A stretch of 64,000 bases of DNA. Source: Protonemura montana (lineage: Eukaryota; Arthropoda; Insecta; Plecoptera; Nemouridae). Positions 22,016-34,166 of the stretch are shown here, one piece after another (the first letter of the stretch is position 1; every line of letters starts with the position of its first letter). Below the pieces are notes generated by a model. That model worked only from the letters and a program-made list of their open reading frames with translations. It had not been told where the DNA came from and searched no databases. The stretch is taken from NCBI GenBank assembly GCA_947568835.1, contig OX387606.1, positions 20,809,225 through 20,873,224 on the forward strand, read 5' to 3'. The position numbers and the translations under genes were made by a program.

Positions 22016-22095
22016 AGCGGCCGGGAATCGAACCCGAGACCGCGAGTTGCCGATCTCATGAAGCAACTTCTGCAAAGAGCCACCAAGACACGATG
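22016..22095 (-). repeat. tRNA-like sequence 4 of a four-member cluster
   Basis: On the - strand: GTCTTGGTGGCTC near the 5' end and CGGGTTCGATTCCCGGCCG (B box and T arm). It lies about 85 bp from the third member, in the same orientation. Confidence 0.45.
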
Positions 22096-22365
22096 ATATT
22101 GAAGAGAAATAAGATATTGTTAAACAATGGAGTTGGCTGCAGTGTAAAAACAGTTGATTGTAAGAGTTAGTTGAGAAATAAAACGAGATATAAATAGATA
22201 ATTTCTGACGATAATATTGATTTGCGAATCCTGATGGGTAGGCAACCCATCGTACACGTGTGCGCTGATGTGCTGCTGATGGTGCAGGCGTTGGGGTCAA
22301 TGAACTCAGATTCTCAGAAAAAATGCAAGAAATACGGGGTAAGTTTTCATCGCAGGTAATAACGG

Positions 22366-23664
22366 GGGCGTGCATTCGACTCCCCTTGAAATTCTACCCC
22401 TGTTGACACCCCTCGTAGGTCATAATCTGTCAGTCCAATTTTTACTTAAAAAATATTGAAAAAATCAATGATTTTTAAAGATTCGCCCATACTGTGGTCT
22501 AATGGGTAGTTTGCACCCCCGAACACGATGGGCTAATTAGATTTTGCGTTAGCCTCATACTTTAGCCACTATATTGATTTTTAACATTAAAACTTGAATA
22601 ACTCCCTAAATATTATTCTGAGACAAAATCAGAGGGGTGCATTCGACTTCCTTTGAAATTCTACCCCTGTTGACACCCCTCGCGGGTCAAAATCCATCAC
22701 TTGAAATTCCACTCAAAAAATATTGAAAAAATCAATGGACTAACCCCTTACGCTTTTTCTTGATTTTTGAAGATTCGCCCATACTGTGGTCTAAGGGGTA
22801 GTTTGCACCCCCGAACACGATGGGCTAATTAGATTTTGCGTTAGCCTCATACTTTAGCCACTATATTGATTTTTAACATTAAAACTTGAATAAATCCCTA
22901 AATATTATTCTGAGACAAAATCAGAGGACTATGGAAAATCAATGGACTATCAATGGACTAACCCCTTACGCTTTTTCTTGATTTTTGAAGATTCGCCCAT
23001 ACTGTGGTCTAAGGGGTAGTTTGCACCCCCGAACACGATGGGCTAATTAGATTTTGTGTTAGCCTCATACTTTAGCCACTATATTGATTTTTAACATTAA
23101 AACTTGAATAACTCCCTAAATATTATTCTGAGACAAAATCAGAGGGGTGCATTCGACTTACTTTGAAATTCTACCCCTGTTGACACCCCTCGCGGGTCAA
23201 AATCCATCACTTGAAATTCCACTCAAAAAATATTGAAAAAATCAATGGACTAACCTTACGCTTTTTCTTGATTTTTGAAGATTCGCCCATACTGTGGTCT
23301 AATGGGTAGTTTGCACCCCCGAACACGATGAGCTAATTAGATTTTGCGTTAGCCTCATACTTTAGCCACTATATTGATTTTAAACATTAAAACTTAAATA
23401 ACTCCCTAAATATTATTCTGAGACAAAATCAGAGGGGTGCATTCGACTTCCTTTGAAATTCTACCCCTGTTGACACCCCTCGCGGGTCAAAATCCATCAC
23501 TTGAAATTCCACTCAAAAAATATTGAAAAAATCAATGGACTAACCCCTTACGCTTTTTCTTGATTTTCGAAGATTTGCCCGTACTGTGACCGAAGGAGTA
23601 GTTTGCACCCCCGAACACGATGGGCTAATTAGATTTTGCGTTAGCCTCATACTTTAGCCACTCT
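22366..23664 (+). repeat. Approximately 293-bp tandem array
   Basis: Four to five copies of a unit containing GTGCATTCGACTTCCTTTG, CTACCCCTGTTGACACCCCT, CCCATACTGTGGTCTAA and CACCCCCGAACACGATGGGC. Copies of the third motif lie at about 22488, 22781, 22990, 23287 and 23579; the short step reflects a unit lacking about 85 bp. The array stops within 40 bp of exon 2 of IR gene 4. Confidence 0.85.
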
Positions 23665-23704
23665 TGTGGAACCCCCGGTTACAAACTTGGTATATATTTT
23701 CATG

Positions 23705-26367
23705 ATACCTTCTTACCCACGATGGGTAATATTCTGCGATGAGTCTCAAGCAATCGCGGAGATGTTTCAAAACATCTTCGTGCCCTTCAACTGTGAGGTG
23801 CTGGTTGCTCAGCACTTTGGCTCGGCAGTCACGTTGACGGAAGTGTATCAAGTTGCTGAAGATTTCCCTCTGACTGTCAATCACTTCGGCAGCTGGAGCC
23901 AGGAGCAGGGGCTGATGGCCCCAACTGTGTCTTTGTATGACAGAGGACGCGACTTACATGGACTGGTTATCAAAGCAGTTTGCATGGAGGTGACAATCAG
24001 ACCGGTGCGGCTACATAAAGATAAAACTCGACAAGAACATGGTTAAATATAATTACTCTCATTCGCTTTCCAGTTTGCACCGATGTCCATTATGACACGT
24101 GACAGCAACGAACACATTGTCGTTCATGGTTCTTACGGGCTGGCTTGGAAGTCACTAGAGCGCCGACTCAACTTTTCGCAAGGCCACGTTCTGCAACGAT
24201 AACCACCGAGATGGGGGAGATGGGGAATTGTATTGCCTAATTATTTTGCAGAACATCCGTGACAAATTCCACTGATGCTTTTGGAAAGTTCGGTTCTTTG
24301 GTAAACGGAACGTGGACTGGAATGCTATCGACTGTTCTTGCCGGCGAAGCAAATGTCGCTTTGAATGCCTTTACTTATCAGAACGAAAGAATGGACGCGG
24401 TGGACTTTCTTTCGCCGATATCGCACTCTAAGTAAAATATTAATGCTTCCCAGTAAAATAAGTGCTTGCTGATATGTTTTAGTAAGTGTCCCTTCCGAGG
24501 ACAATCGCATGTTACTGGTATGCATAAAGGGCTTGAAGGTGAAACACTTGCTTGCAGGTGATTGAGAACCCACAAAAGGTTTACACTCACTTACTGCAGC
24601 ATGTCATGAAACAGATCAAAATTATCGTTCATAAGATTACCGCCATGCCGTAGGATAAACCGTTGCCTCAGGGTTCTCTTGATTGTGAGGAAGCCAACCA
24701 GAGAGCGTTTCCAGTGGACCAGCTTCTTATCACCATTTGAAACGTATATTTGGCTGGGAGTACTCGCTTCGACTCTCGCCTCCGGTGTCTTGTTAGCATC
24801 ATCTTACATGCTAGAAATCCGGCAACGAACGGAAGGGCAATGTGGAGATGATATGTTCCTTGCCACCAGCGCTCTTTTTCACGTTTTCGGTCTTTTCTGT
24901 TCACAAGGTTAGAATTGAATGTATGAAACAATAAGAAATCGAGGCAAAGAAGTTTTTTCAAGTGTTCCAGCCTTATCACAGCCAATCTTATAAAGTAACA
25001 AAATGATTTGACTGCTGCTTAACACAAAAATTTTGGTGTGAATTTAAGGAGTCCCATTTGAGCCTCGAGCAGTGTCTTGTCGCACTGTGCTGCTCCTGGC
25101 GGGTCTTACCTCGACCGTGGTGTTGGCCGCCTACTCAGGAGCGCTAACCTCCTTCATCACCGTGCAGAAGCTGGACCTGCTCTACGAGACAATAATGGAG
25201 TACGTCGACGACCCCAACTACCAGCTGGAAATGTCGCCGAACTCATTTTGGCTCTACTTAAAGGTATTTGTTGCAGAATCTAGCACAAAATCCGTTACAA
25301 ACTAGTGTCAGGTGATATACACAAAGAAATAATCACACATATAAATTAAAGTAAGGAACCAACGTGTAAAATAAGTTTATTGAATTTTAATGTAGTTTCA
25401 GATGGAAAATCAGAATATAATCAACCATCAGACACGCATACATGACATATAATTGTTTTGATAGATTGTCTCATACTCTAGAATCCTCGCAACGACCTAT
25501 TTCACGTCCTACACAAGCGAATGATCGAAGACATAAACGACATGCCGGCAGACAGGAAGCAAGGGGTGGAAAAAATCTGCACCTCCAGAAAGCCGTTCGG
25601 TTTTATTTCCCCGTTCCAGCTCTTGGAAGGGTTTGGTAGAGCTGAGACTTGTGAGTTTGTGGCCGTTCCAGGCCATGTGATGGTCGACACCGACTCTATC
25701 GTCGTTACCAAGGGCTTACCATTTTTGCCCATTTTCAATCGCAAGTAAGTCGAAATAAATTCAATAACGAAAAGCCATCATCGAAGCTAATGAGCAATCA
25801 AGTTTCGAGCGAGACAGCAAACACCAAGATCAGATTGTATTCAGGAAGCTTACAGTCGCGACGTCGAGCTCAAATTTGCCCACCTTTTTATATCATCATT
25901 GAAAAGTCTGTGAAGATAATCAAATAATCTAAATTGATGGATTTTGATTAATCGAATACAGTGATTTTCTGCGCTTACAACTGCTGTCCTGCTCACTCTA
26001 GCTAAACGACGCAGCGAACCGGACTTGCATCATATTCATTACATGTGAAATTAATTTCAATAAAACTTTGTCTTCACTCCCTTGTCTGACTTTCATTTAA
26101 GTTAACTTTATAACCTAAACATTTGCAATAAAAACCATAGAAACACAGAAAGGTCATGCTAACGTCCCATTTAGGCTTGATTTTTGTAGCCTGCAGCATT
26201 TACGCGTTGCTGGTGTCCTGCAACGTTTCAACCGCCTCGCCTGGCCGGCACCGCTGACCAGGCTAGACGTGCCCCTGCCTAACGTGCAACTCGACCAAGT
26301 GGTGCCCATCATCGCCGTGCTGATCACCGGGATGGTCATCAGCGTGCTGCAAGCGACCTTCCAGTGA
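23705..26367 (+). pseudogene. IR gene 4: exons 2-8, no linked first exon
   Basis: Seven open exons: 23705-23989, 24074-24177, 24252-24431, 24672-24907, 25049-25263, 25482-25744, 26190-26367, with family phases kept. Content: PSYPRWVIFCDES, LTEVYQV; S1 with NGTWTGML and NERMDAVDFLSPI (ligand Arg kept); M1 (IWLGVLASTLASGVLLASSY); pore/M3 (AAYSGALTSFITVQ); S2 (TCEFVAVPGH); M4 (VVPIIAVLITGMVIS). Oddities: exon 2 is preceded by TTTTCATG where genes 5 and 7 have TATTTAAG, so the acceptor AG is missing; the donor after exon 3 is GC not GT; 12 nt are missing after M4 relative to gene 6. The nearest plausible first exon is the stop-bearing one at 5551. An ATG at 23702 could start a leaderless protein. 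Probably a recent pseudogene. Confidence 0.75.
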
Positions 26368-27150
26368 TACGCGTGTGACCGCGTTTTGGAGGCAGTGGAA
26401 GAGTGGACCGTTTTCATCTTGGAATATTTACGCTAGATCCCCATGTAGCGTAGCTGGCATCTGTGGAATGAAAATTGTTTTATTTTTAAATGTCAGGAAA
26501 TTGGGCAAAAGTTTGTGAAATTTTTTGAAACATTAAGTTCTTGTAAAAATTCTAGTAAAAAATTTTGAAGTTCTAGTAAATAATATTAGAAAAAGTACCA
26601 TAAAAATGGAACGAATTAGCTTACTATTAAAAAAAAACCCGGTTTACTTTTCTGTGTTCCCATTAACAAGTTCATAAACGTAGTAATATTTGTGAACACT
26701 CTGATGATGTGTTTATTGTAAATTGTTAAAATATATTATAACGAAATCTTCGAAGCTGTGATCTCAAAATCGCCAAGCAAATTTAACCATATTCAGACAA
26801 AAAATACAGCAAAAAACTGAATAAAAGACCCAAGGAAACGATATTGTATATTGATAGGATATTTCTGGTACCAAGATAGCATACATTGATCAATAATTGG
26901 CGAATTTCTGTAAGCTTTCGTACTTGTGCACACTACTTGTTGAAATTACCACTTAGTTTAAGTGACATAAACAAAGTCATAGACAAGTTTGTTCTTCGAT
27001 GTGTGTTATTTTATCCATGCATATGAGTCAGCAAACGATGTTTTGATGGACAAAAGAAGAGTCTGAGTTAATGCAGTCAAATCCAGGACAATATTCGTGC
27101 TTAAAAAAAGTAAAAACAGTAAGTTTTAAAAGTTGTGCAGGTTTATCGTC
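26368..27150. other. Intergenic region, IR gene 4 to gene 5
   Basis: AT-rich, no coding exon. Nearly the same sequence recurs at 33357-34166 as part of the approximately 7 kb tandem duplication, with scattered substitutions and small indels. Confidence 0.6.
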
Positions 27151-29877
27151 ATGTGGACAAGATTTGTTGTCTTGTGGTACTTGTTTTCTGGTTGCTTGGC
27201 TGATTTGACACCGGAAAGGTACGTCGGGTTAGGATTAGCGCTGAAGCAGTGGTACCACGCTGAATGCATGCTTTTAGTTAATTCTAACGTGTTTACAAGC
27301 GTTGATAAAAGTATCGAAATAACAAAAACCTTCTCGAGATATTATACCATGACATCTGTTCTCCAACATGAAAAGTTGAATGCAATATCAAACGAATACA
27401 AGTGTAAAGGCAACAAGCCACTCTATTTGCTGATTGACGGTTATGAAATGAAGAATGCCTCTCGATTTATAAAACAGGTAAAATTTTATATTAAATAAAC
27501 CGAGCTAAAATGCTGTGCGGAATCTCGTTAAAACTCGTGCTTTATATTTAAGATGCCATCTTACCCACGATGGGTAATATTCTGCGATGAGTCGCAAGCA
27601 ATCGCAGAGATGTTTCAAAACATCTTCGTGCCCTTCAACTGTGAGGTGCTGGTTGCTCAGCACGTTGGCTCGGCAGTCACGTTGACGGAAGTGTATCAAG
27701 TTGCTGAAGATTTCCCTCTGACTGTCAATCACTTCGGCAGCTGGAGCCAGGAGCAGGGGCTGATGGCCCCAATTGTATCTTTGTATGACAGAAGACGCGA
27801 CTTACAAGGACTGGTTATCAAAGCAGTTTGCATGGAGGTAAGAGCGAGAACGTTAGCGCTCTTACCAACTGCGATTTGGTAAATCGGTATAATCTTTAAT
27901 TTTGTTTTAGTTTCCTCCAGAGACAATCTTGACAACAAACAGCAACCATAAAACTGTGGTTGGTGGTTTCTACGGGAATATTTGGACGATACTAGAGCGT
28001 CGGCTCAATTTTTCGTAAGGCTTTTTTGTCTACCGAGAAAATATTGATGTGTCAATACACCTTGAAGTTCTGACAATATCGCTGTATCTTCAGGACGATG
28101 GTGATCAATTCAACTGCCGCGTATGGCGACTTTGGATCGCTAGTTAACGGAACATGGATTGGAATGCTATCGATGGTTGTCAATGGCAAAGCTGACGTTT
28201 CTATCAACGCATACACTTATCAAAACGAACGGATGGATGTCTTGGATTTCCTTCTTCCAATTTCATACTCCAGGTAAAATGGCTATCCGAATTCAAATCT
28301 GCTCTACCCAATGTCCGTGCACGAATTGGTGTTTGAATATTTCAGGGTGCACATGGTAGTTAAGAAACCAACCAGCATGCGTTTCCATTGGGCCAGTTTC
28401 TTATCACCGTTCGAGCCTATTCTGTGGCTAGTGGTCCTCGCTTCGATTCTCCTTTGTAGCGGCCTACTAGCGATGTCTTATAAAATTGGACATCAGGAGA
28501 GAGTAGAGGGTGAAGACAATTCGAGTCTGATCACCACCTCGGTCTTTCACATTTTTGGTCTCTTCTGCTCTCAAGGTATGGTTAACGACACCGACGTAGA
28601 AAAATGGATAATGCAATACTTTGAAAATGTCTTATCTTTCTTAATTTGATAGCAGAGAGAAAAGAAACTTGAGTTCATGATAACTACTTAAAAAAAGAGA
28701 AAAATTTGCTCAAGGTATCCCAATCGAGCCTCGAGCTGTGTCATGCCGCACTGTGCTGCTCCTGGCGGGTCTTACCTCAACCGTGGTGTTGGCCGCCTAC
28801 TCAGGAGCGCTAACCTCATTCATCACCGTGCAGAAGCTAGACCTGCCCTACGATACCGTACAGGAGTACGTCGACGACCCTAGCTACAAGCTAGAAATGA
28901 CTGCTACAGCTTTTTGGCTTTATACGAAGGTGAAAAATGTTGCATTTATTTTGCAACTAATCGTACGTACATTTATGCTACTTTCACTTATTTTTTATTT
29001 CAAAACCGTAAAGATTTAATCGCTTAATTGATTATTTCAATGAATGTTCTCACCTTTGTTTAAATTTCCAGTACGATTGTGTTTTAGAATACCCGGAGTG
29101 AGTTGTTTCTCGCCCTTCACAAGCGTATGATTGATAAAGTTAACGACATGCCGGCCAACTGGTGGATAGGTATAAAAAGACTGTGTGCGTCCGAGACTCC
29201 CTTCGGGTTTATTTCGCACTTTGAGTTCATCGACCACTTCGGTCGTGAAAACGCCTGCGAGTTCGTTACAGTGCCAGGACAATTGCTGCTAGACACCGAG
29301 TCAGTCGCTGTCACCAAGGGATTTCCGTACGTCCAAGTACTCAATCGAAAGTAAGTTAATATAGTAATTGTTTACGCATCTTTTTGTTACTTACTCATCA
29401 AACGCTGCAGATCATTTTTGTTTTAAATCTTGTTTTTAAGATAGATACAGTAGATCTATAATATTTAACTACAGTGTTTCTGGCTTAGAATTTATGATTG
29501 CCAAAAACGGAATAAGCTTATTGCTAAAATGTGTTCTCTTTCACATTGCGCTAGCAACCATTGGTTAACAGGACTTCGGTTTTAAAACATTTTCGCTCGA
29601 CAAGATAAGAGAAACGCATTCATTTTCACCATGTAGAGAATTCTTACTTTGACTCATTCGTAGCTAAAGGTTTCATACATGTTGCAGCCTTCAGCATTTA
29701 CGCGTAGCTGGTGTCCTGCAACGTTTCAACCGCCTCGCCTGGCCGGCACCGCTGACCAGGCTAGACGTGCCCCTGCCAAACGTGCAACTCTACCAAGTGG
29801 TACCCATCATCGCCGTGCTGATCACCGGGATGGTCATCAGCGTGCTGCTGGTCCTGGCCGAAGCCTTCTTTCAATGA
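27151..29877 (+). CDS. IR gene 5, ionotropic receptor, complete
   Basis: Exons: 27151-27477, 27553-27837, 27911-28014, 28094-28273, 28346-28575, 28715-28929, 29088-29350, 29688-29877 (597 residues), all GT-AG. ATG 27151 opens a signal peptide (MWTRFVVLWYLFSGCLAD); no ATG lies upstream in frame. Exon 2 has LTEVYQVAEDFPL and YDRRRDLQGLVIKAVCME. S1: NGTWIGMLSMVVNGKADVS and NERMDVLDFLLPI, with the ligand Arg. M1: LWLVVLASILLCSGLLAMSY. Pore: FHIFGLFCSQG then AAYSGALTSFITVQ. S2: ACEFVTVPGQLLLDTESVAV. M4: VVPIIAVLITGMVISVLLVL. Exon 3 reads FPPETILTTNSNHK. It is the twin of gene 7, identical in exons 1-4, and its third exon sets it apart from genes 6 and 8 (FEPES start). Confidence 0.92.
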
Positions 29878-30480
29878 TGTTAAAAAGTGAAGGGATATTA
29901 CGTGTTAAAAAGTGTTTGATGTGTCAGCTTTTGTGTGGTTTTCAATTGAATTAGGTTCTATGACCAACTTGCACGTAATACTTTAAATAATCAGTTATGG
30001 ATTATCTAAGTAAGATTACTTTTCACTTTTTTTATGAAAGGGAAGGTCAATTTTCAATTTTAGGGAATGAAATGTTTGGTACATGTTTCCTAAAGACCCA
30101 CACGTTTAGCACTTTCAAGCATTCGATAGAACTTATATCGTTGTGTGTTTTTCATTCTCAGAAGCAATTTAATCAAAATGCGCTAAAACTAGCACAATAG
30201 TTGGTAGTGTAAGCCACTAGTGTAATAACTTTGTTGGTTGTTTGTGTTTGCTCTGTAGACTGCCATGTCAAGTGTTCCAGACTCGGTGTTGACATGTGTA
30301 CTCATGTCAATATTTAGAGGGAAATTAAAATGTTGAGCGGATCTAGTCACTTGAACGAGGGAATATTTCTAGGAGTGTAAAATTTAAAATACGATTCCAG
30401 TGCTGAGGTAGAACTACGTTACTAAGCATATTGACAAACCAAGCTTATGTGGTTATAGATAAGTTTAAAAAAAAATAATT
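29878..30480. other. Intergenic region, IR gene 5 to gene 6
   Basis: No coding exon seen. Homologous to 36891-37506, with moderate divergence. Confidence 0.55.
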
Positions 30481-33356
30481 ATGAAAAGCATTTTCTTCTT
30501 TTGTATCTTATTATTTAAATGCTTTTTGATAGATGGTTATTTAACGACAAACCAGTAGGTTGAGCTAAGTTTGGCAATTAGGGATTAAATCACTCAGAAT
30601 GCATATTTCTAGAACACTTCGACTTGTTCACATTCGATTACCAAGCCGTGAAGATCACAAAAGCTCTTTCTAGAAATGCAACAAGTGCAGGGCATGTCAA
30701 TGCATTACACTTGAACGTCACTGTCAACGACATCAAGTGTCGCGGGAATAAACCAATGTTTATATTGTTTGGTTGTCTGAAAACCCTGGATATCTCAAAG
30801 TTTATTTCCAAGGAAAGACGCACCTCAAGAGGACGTTAGGTCGGTTACTTGAAACGAGCTACTTTTCACAAAACTCCCATGTTTATTTGCAATCTGTCAT
30901 CGTACCCGAGATGGGTGGTGTTCCTATGCCCATCTCAAACTACCGAAGAGTTTTTCCAACACATATACGTGCCATTTAACTGCGAGGTGTTGGTCGCGCA
31001 AACCGTCGGCGTCGATATCAAACTAACAGAGGTTTACCAAGTTGCTGAAGGCTTTCCACTCAATGATCGCCTCTTTGGAAGCTGGAGCCAGGAGCAGGGA
31101 TTGAACGCCACTGCAATGTCACTGTACGAGAGGAGGCGTGATCTCGAAGGATTGGTCATCAAGGCGATATGCATGGAAGTAAGATTTAAATCATAACTAT
31201 CAAATGACTTGTCTCTGATACTTGGTTTTGGTAGTAACGGTTCTCTGGTTTCCTGCAGTTTGAGCCAGAGTCCACCATGATTCGCGATAGCAACGGGAAC
31301 ATATCAGTGCATGGACTGTACGGAACGGTGTGGAGAAACCCGACTCAACTTCAAGTAGGAACGCACATCCCAAAGGAGAGTCTTATCATAACAACCGCAC
31401 CTTGATTGGACTTTCCGTGAATTTTTAGGACTGTTGTGATAAATTCAACGGACAAATATGGAGAATTTGGCGCGTTGGTAAACGGGACATGGCACGGGCT
31501 AGTTGCCAACGTGTTCCACGGAGAGGTGGACGTCGCCCTGAACGCCATGACTTACCAGAACGAGAGAATGGACGCCGTCACGTTTCTTTTCCCGATAACA
31601 CACTCGAGGTAGGTTAAATCTGATTAAAGGTTCACATTTCCTATAATTATCAAAATTAATTTATGACGAAATTGTCTGTTTGTGAAGGGTGAACTTGATT
31701 GTACGAAAACCAACCAGCGTGCGGTTCCAATGGACCAGTTTCCTGTCACTGTTTGATTCCTCTCTGTGGCTCGTGGTTCTCTCTTCGATTCTCCTATCAG
31801 GCAATTTGCTAGCGCTGTCGTACACAATGGGAACCACTGGAAGAATGCCACAGCGTAATAGAAATGAGTTCCGGTTGGGCAGCGCTCTCTTTCACATTTT
31901 TGGCCTCTATTGTACTCAAGGTTCGATTCAAAACTATCGAGAAAGAATTTAAAACGATAAAGATCACCCATTTTCAGGCCGATCGAAAAGATAATCAAAC
32001 ATAATTTTTTAATTGTCTTCGAAGGAGTTCCTCTCGAGCCCCGTGCGGTATCATGTCGCACGGTGATACTCTTGTCGGGTCTTACCTCGACCGTGGTGTT
32101 GGCTGCCTACTCAGGAGCGCTAACCTCCTTCATCACCGTGCAGAAGCTAGACCTGCTCTACGAGACAATACAGGAGTACGTCGACGACCCCAACTACCAG
32201 CTGGAAATGTCGCCGAACTCATTTTGGCTCTACTTGAAGGTATTCCCGCAGAATCTAGCACAAAATCCGTTACAAACTAGTGTCAGCTGATTAACACAAA
32301 TAAAGAATCACACATTAAAATTAAAGTAAGGAACCAACGTGTAAAATAAGTTCATTGAATTTTAATGTAGTTTTAGATGAAAAATCGGGATATAATCAAC
32401 CATCAGACACGCATACATGACATATAATTGTTTTGATAGATTGTCTCATACTTTAGAATCCTCGCAACGACCTGTTTCACGCCCTACACAAGCGAATGAT
32501 CGAAGACATAAACGACATGCCGGCAGACTGGAAGCAGGGGGTGGAAAAAATCTGCACCTCCAGAAAGCCGTTCGGTTTTATTTCCCCGTTCCAGCTCTTG
32601 GAAGGGTTTGGTAGAGCTGAGACGTGCGAGTTTGTGGCCGTTCCAGGTCACTTGATGGTCGACACCGAGTCTATCGTCGTTCCCAAGGGCTTTCCATTTA
32701 TGCCCATTTTCAATCGCAAGTAAGTCGAAATAAATTTAAATGCGAAAAGCCATCATCGAAGCTTATGAGCAATCAAGTTTTGAGCGAGACAGCAAACACC
32801 AAGATCAGATTGTATTCAGGAAGCTTACAGTCGCGATGTCGAGCTCAAATTTGCCCACCTTTTTATATCATCATTGAAAAGTCTGTGAAGATAATCAAAT
32901 AATCTAAATTGATGGCTTTTGATTGAACGAATACAGTGATTTTCTACGCTTACAACTGCTATCCTCCTCACTCTAGCTAAACGACGCAGCAATCCTGACT
33001 TGCATCATATTAATAACATGTGACATTAATTTCAAATACCTTTTTGTCTTCACTCCCTTGTCTGACTTTCATTTAAGTTAACTTTATAACCTAAACATTT
33101 GCAATAAAAAACCATAGAAACACAGAAAGGTCATGCTTACGTCCCATTTAGACATGATTTTTGTAGCCTGCAGCATTTACGCGTTGCTGGTGTCCTGCAA
33201 CGTTTCAACCGCCTCGCCTGGCCGGCACCGCTGACCAGGCTAGACGTGCCCCTGCCTATCGTGCAACTCGACCAAGTGGTGCCCATCATCGCCGTGCTGA
33301 TCACCGGGATGGTCATCAGCGTGCTGCTGGTCCTGGCCGAAGCGACCTTCCAGTAA
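30481..33356 (+). pseudogene. IR gene 6: chimeric IR pseudogene
   Basis: Exon equivalents: 30481-30812, 30894-31178, 31259-31354, 31429-31608, 31688-31920, 32025-32239, 32457-32719, 33167-33356. Broken relative to gene 8: TAG in place of TAC and a 1-nt loss in exon 1, donor GT to GA after exon 1, acceptor AAG to AAT before exon 2, and 8 nt missing in exon 3. Exons 4-8 remain open, with NGTWHGLVANV, NERMDAVTFL, AAYSGALTSFITVQ and VVPIIAVLITGMVIS. Exons 1-5 and the first part of exon 6 match gene 8; from about 32150 on, exon 6, exons 7-8, introns and 3' flank match gene 4 instead. It is therefore a hybrid made at the junction of the approximately 7 kb tandem duplication. Confidence 0.88.
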
Positions 33357-34166
33357 TACGCGTGTGACCGCGTTTTGGAGGCAGTGGAAGAGTGGACCGT
33401 TTTCATCGTGGAATATTGAAGCAAGATCCCCATGTAGCGTAGCTGGCATCTGTGGAATGAACTTTGTTTTATTATTAAATGTCAGGAAATTGGGCAAAAG
33501 TTTGTGAAATTTTTTGAAACATTAAGTTCTTGTAAAAATTCTAGTAACAAATTTTGAAGTTCTAGTAAAAAATATTAGAAAATGTACCATAAAAATGGAA
33601 CGAATTAGTTTACTATAAAAAAAAAACCCGGTTTATTTTTCTGTGTTCCCATAACAAGTAAGATTTAAAAAGTACTCAGATATTTGTTCATAAACGTAGT
33701 AAAATTTGTGAACACTCTGAAGATGTGTTTATGGTAAATTGTTAAAATATATTATAACGAAATCTTCGAAGCTGTGATCTCAAAATCGCCAAGCAAATTT
33801 AACCAAATTCAGACAAAAAATACAGCAAAAAAACTGAATAAAAGACCCAAGGAAACGATATTGTATATTGATAGGATATTTCTGGTACCAAGATAGCATA
33901 CATTGATCAATAATTGGCGAGTTTCTGTAAGCTTTCGCACTTGCGCACACTACTTGTTGAAATTACCACTTAGTGTAAGTGACATAAACAAAGTCATAGA
34001 CATGTTTGTTCTTCGATGTGTGTTATTTTATCCATGCATATGAGTCAGCAAACGATGTTTTGATGGACAAAAGAAGAGTCTGAGTTAATGAGTCAAATCC
34101 AGGACAATATTCGTGCTTAAAAAAAGTAAAAACAGTAAGTTTTAAAAGTTGTGCAGGTTTATCGTC
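33357..34166. other. Intergenic region, IR gene 6 to gene 7
   Basis: Duplicate of 26368-27150. It carries a short extra segment near 33660 absent from the other copy. No exon seen. Confidence 0.6.
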
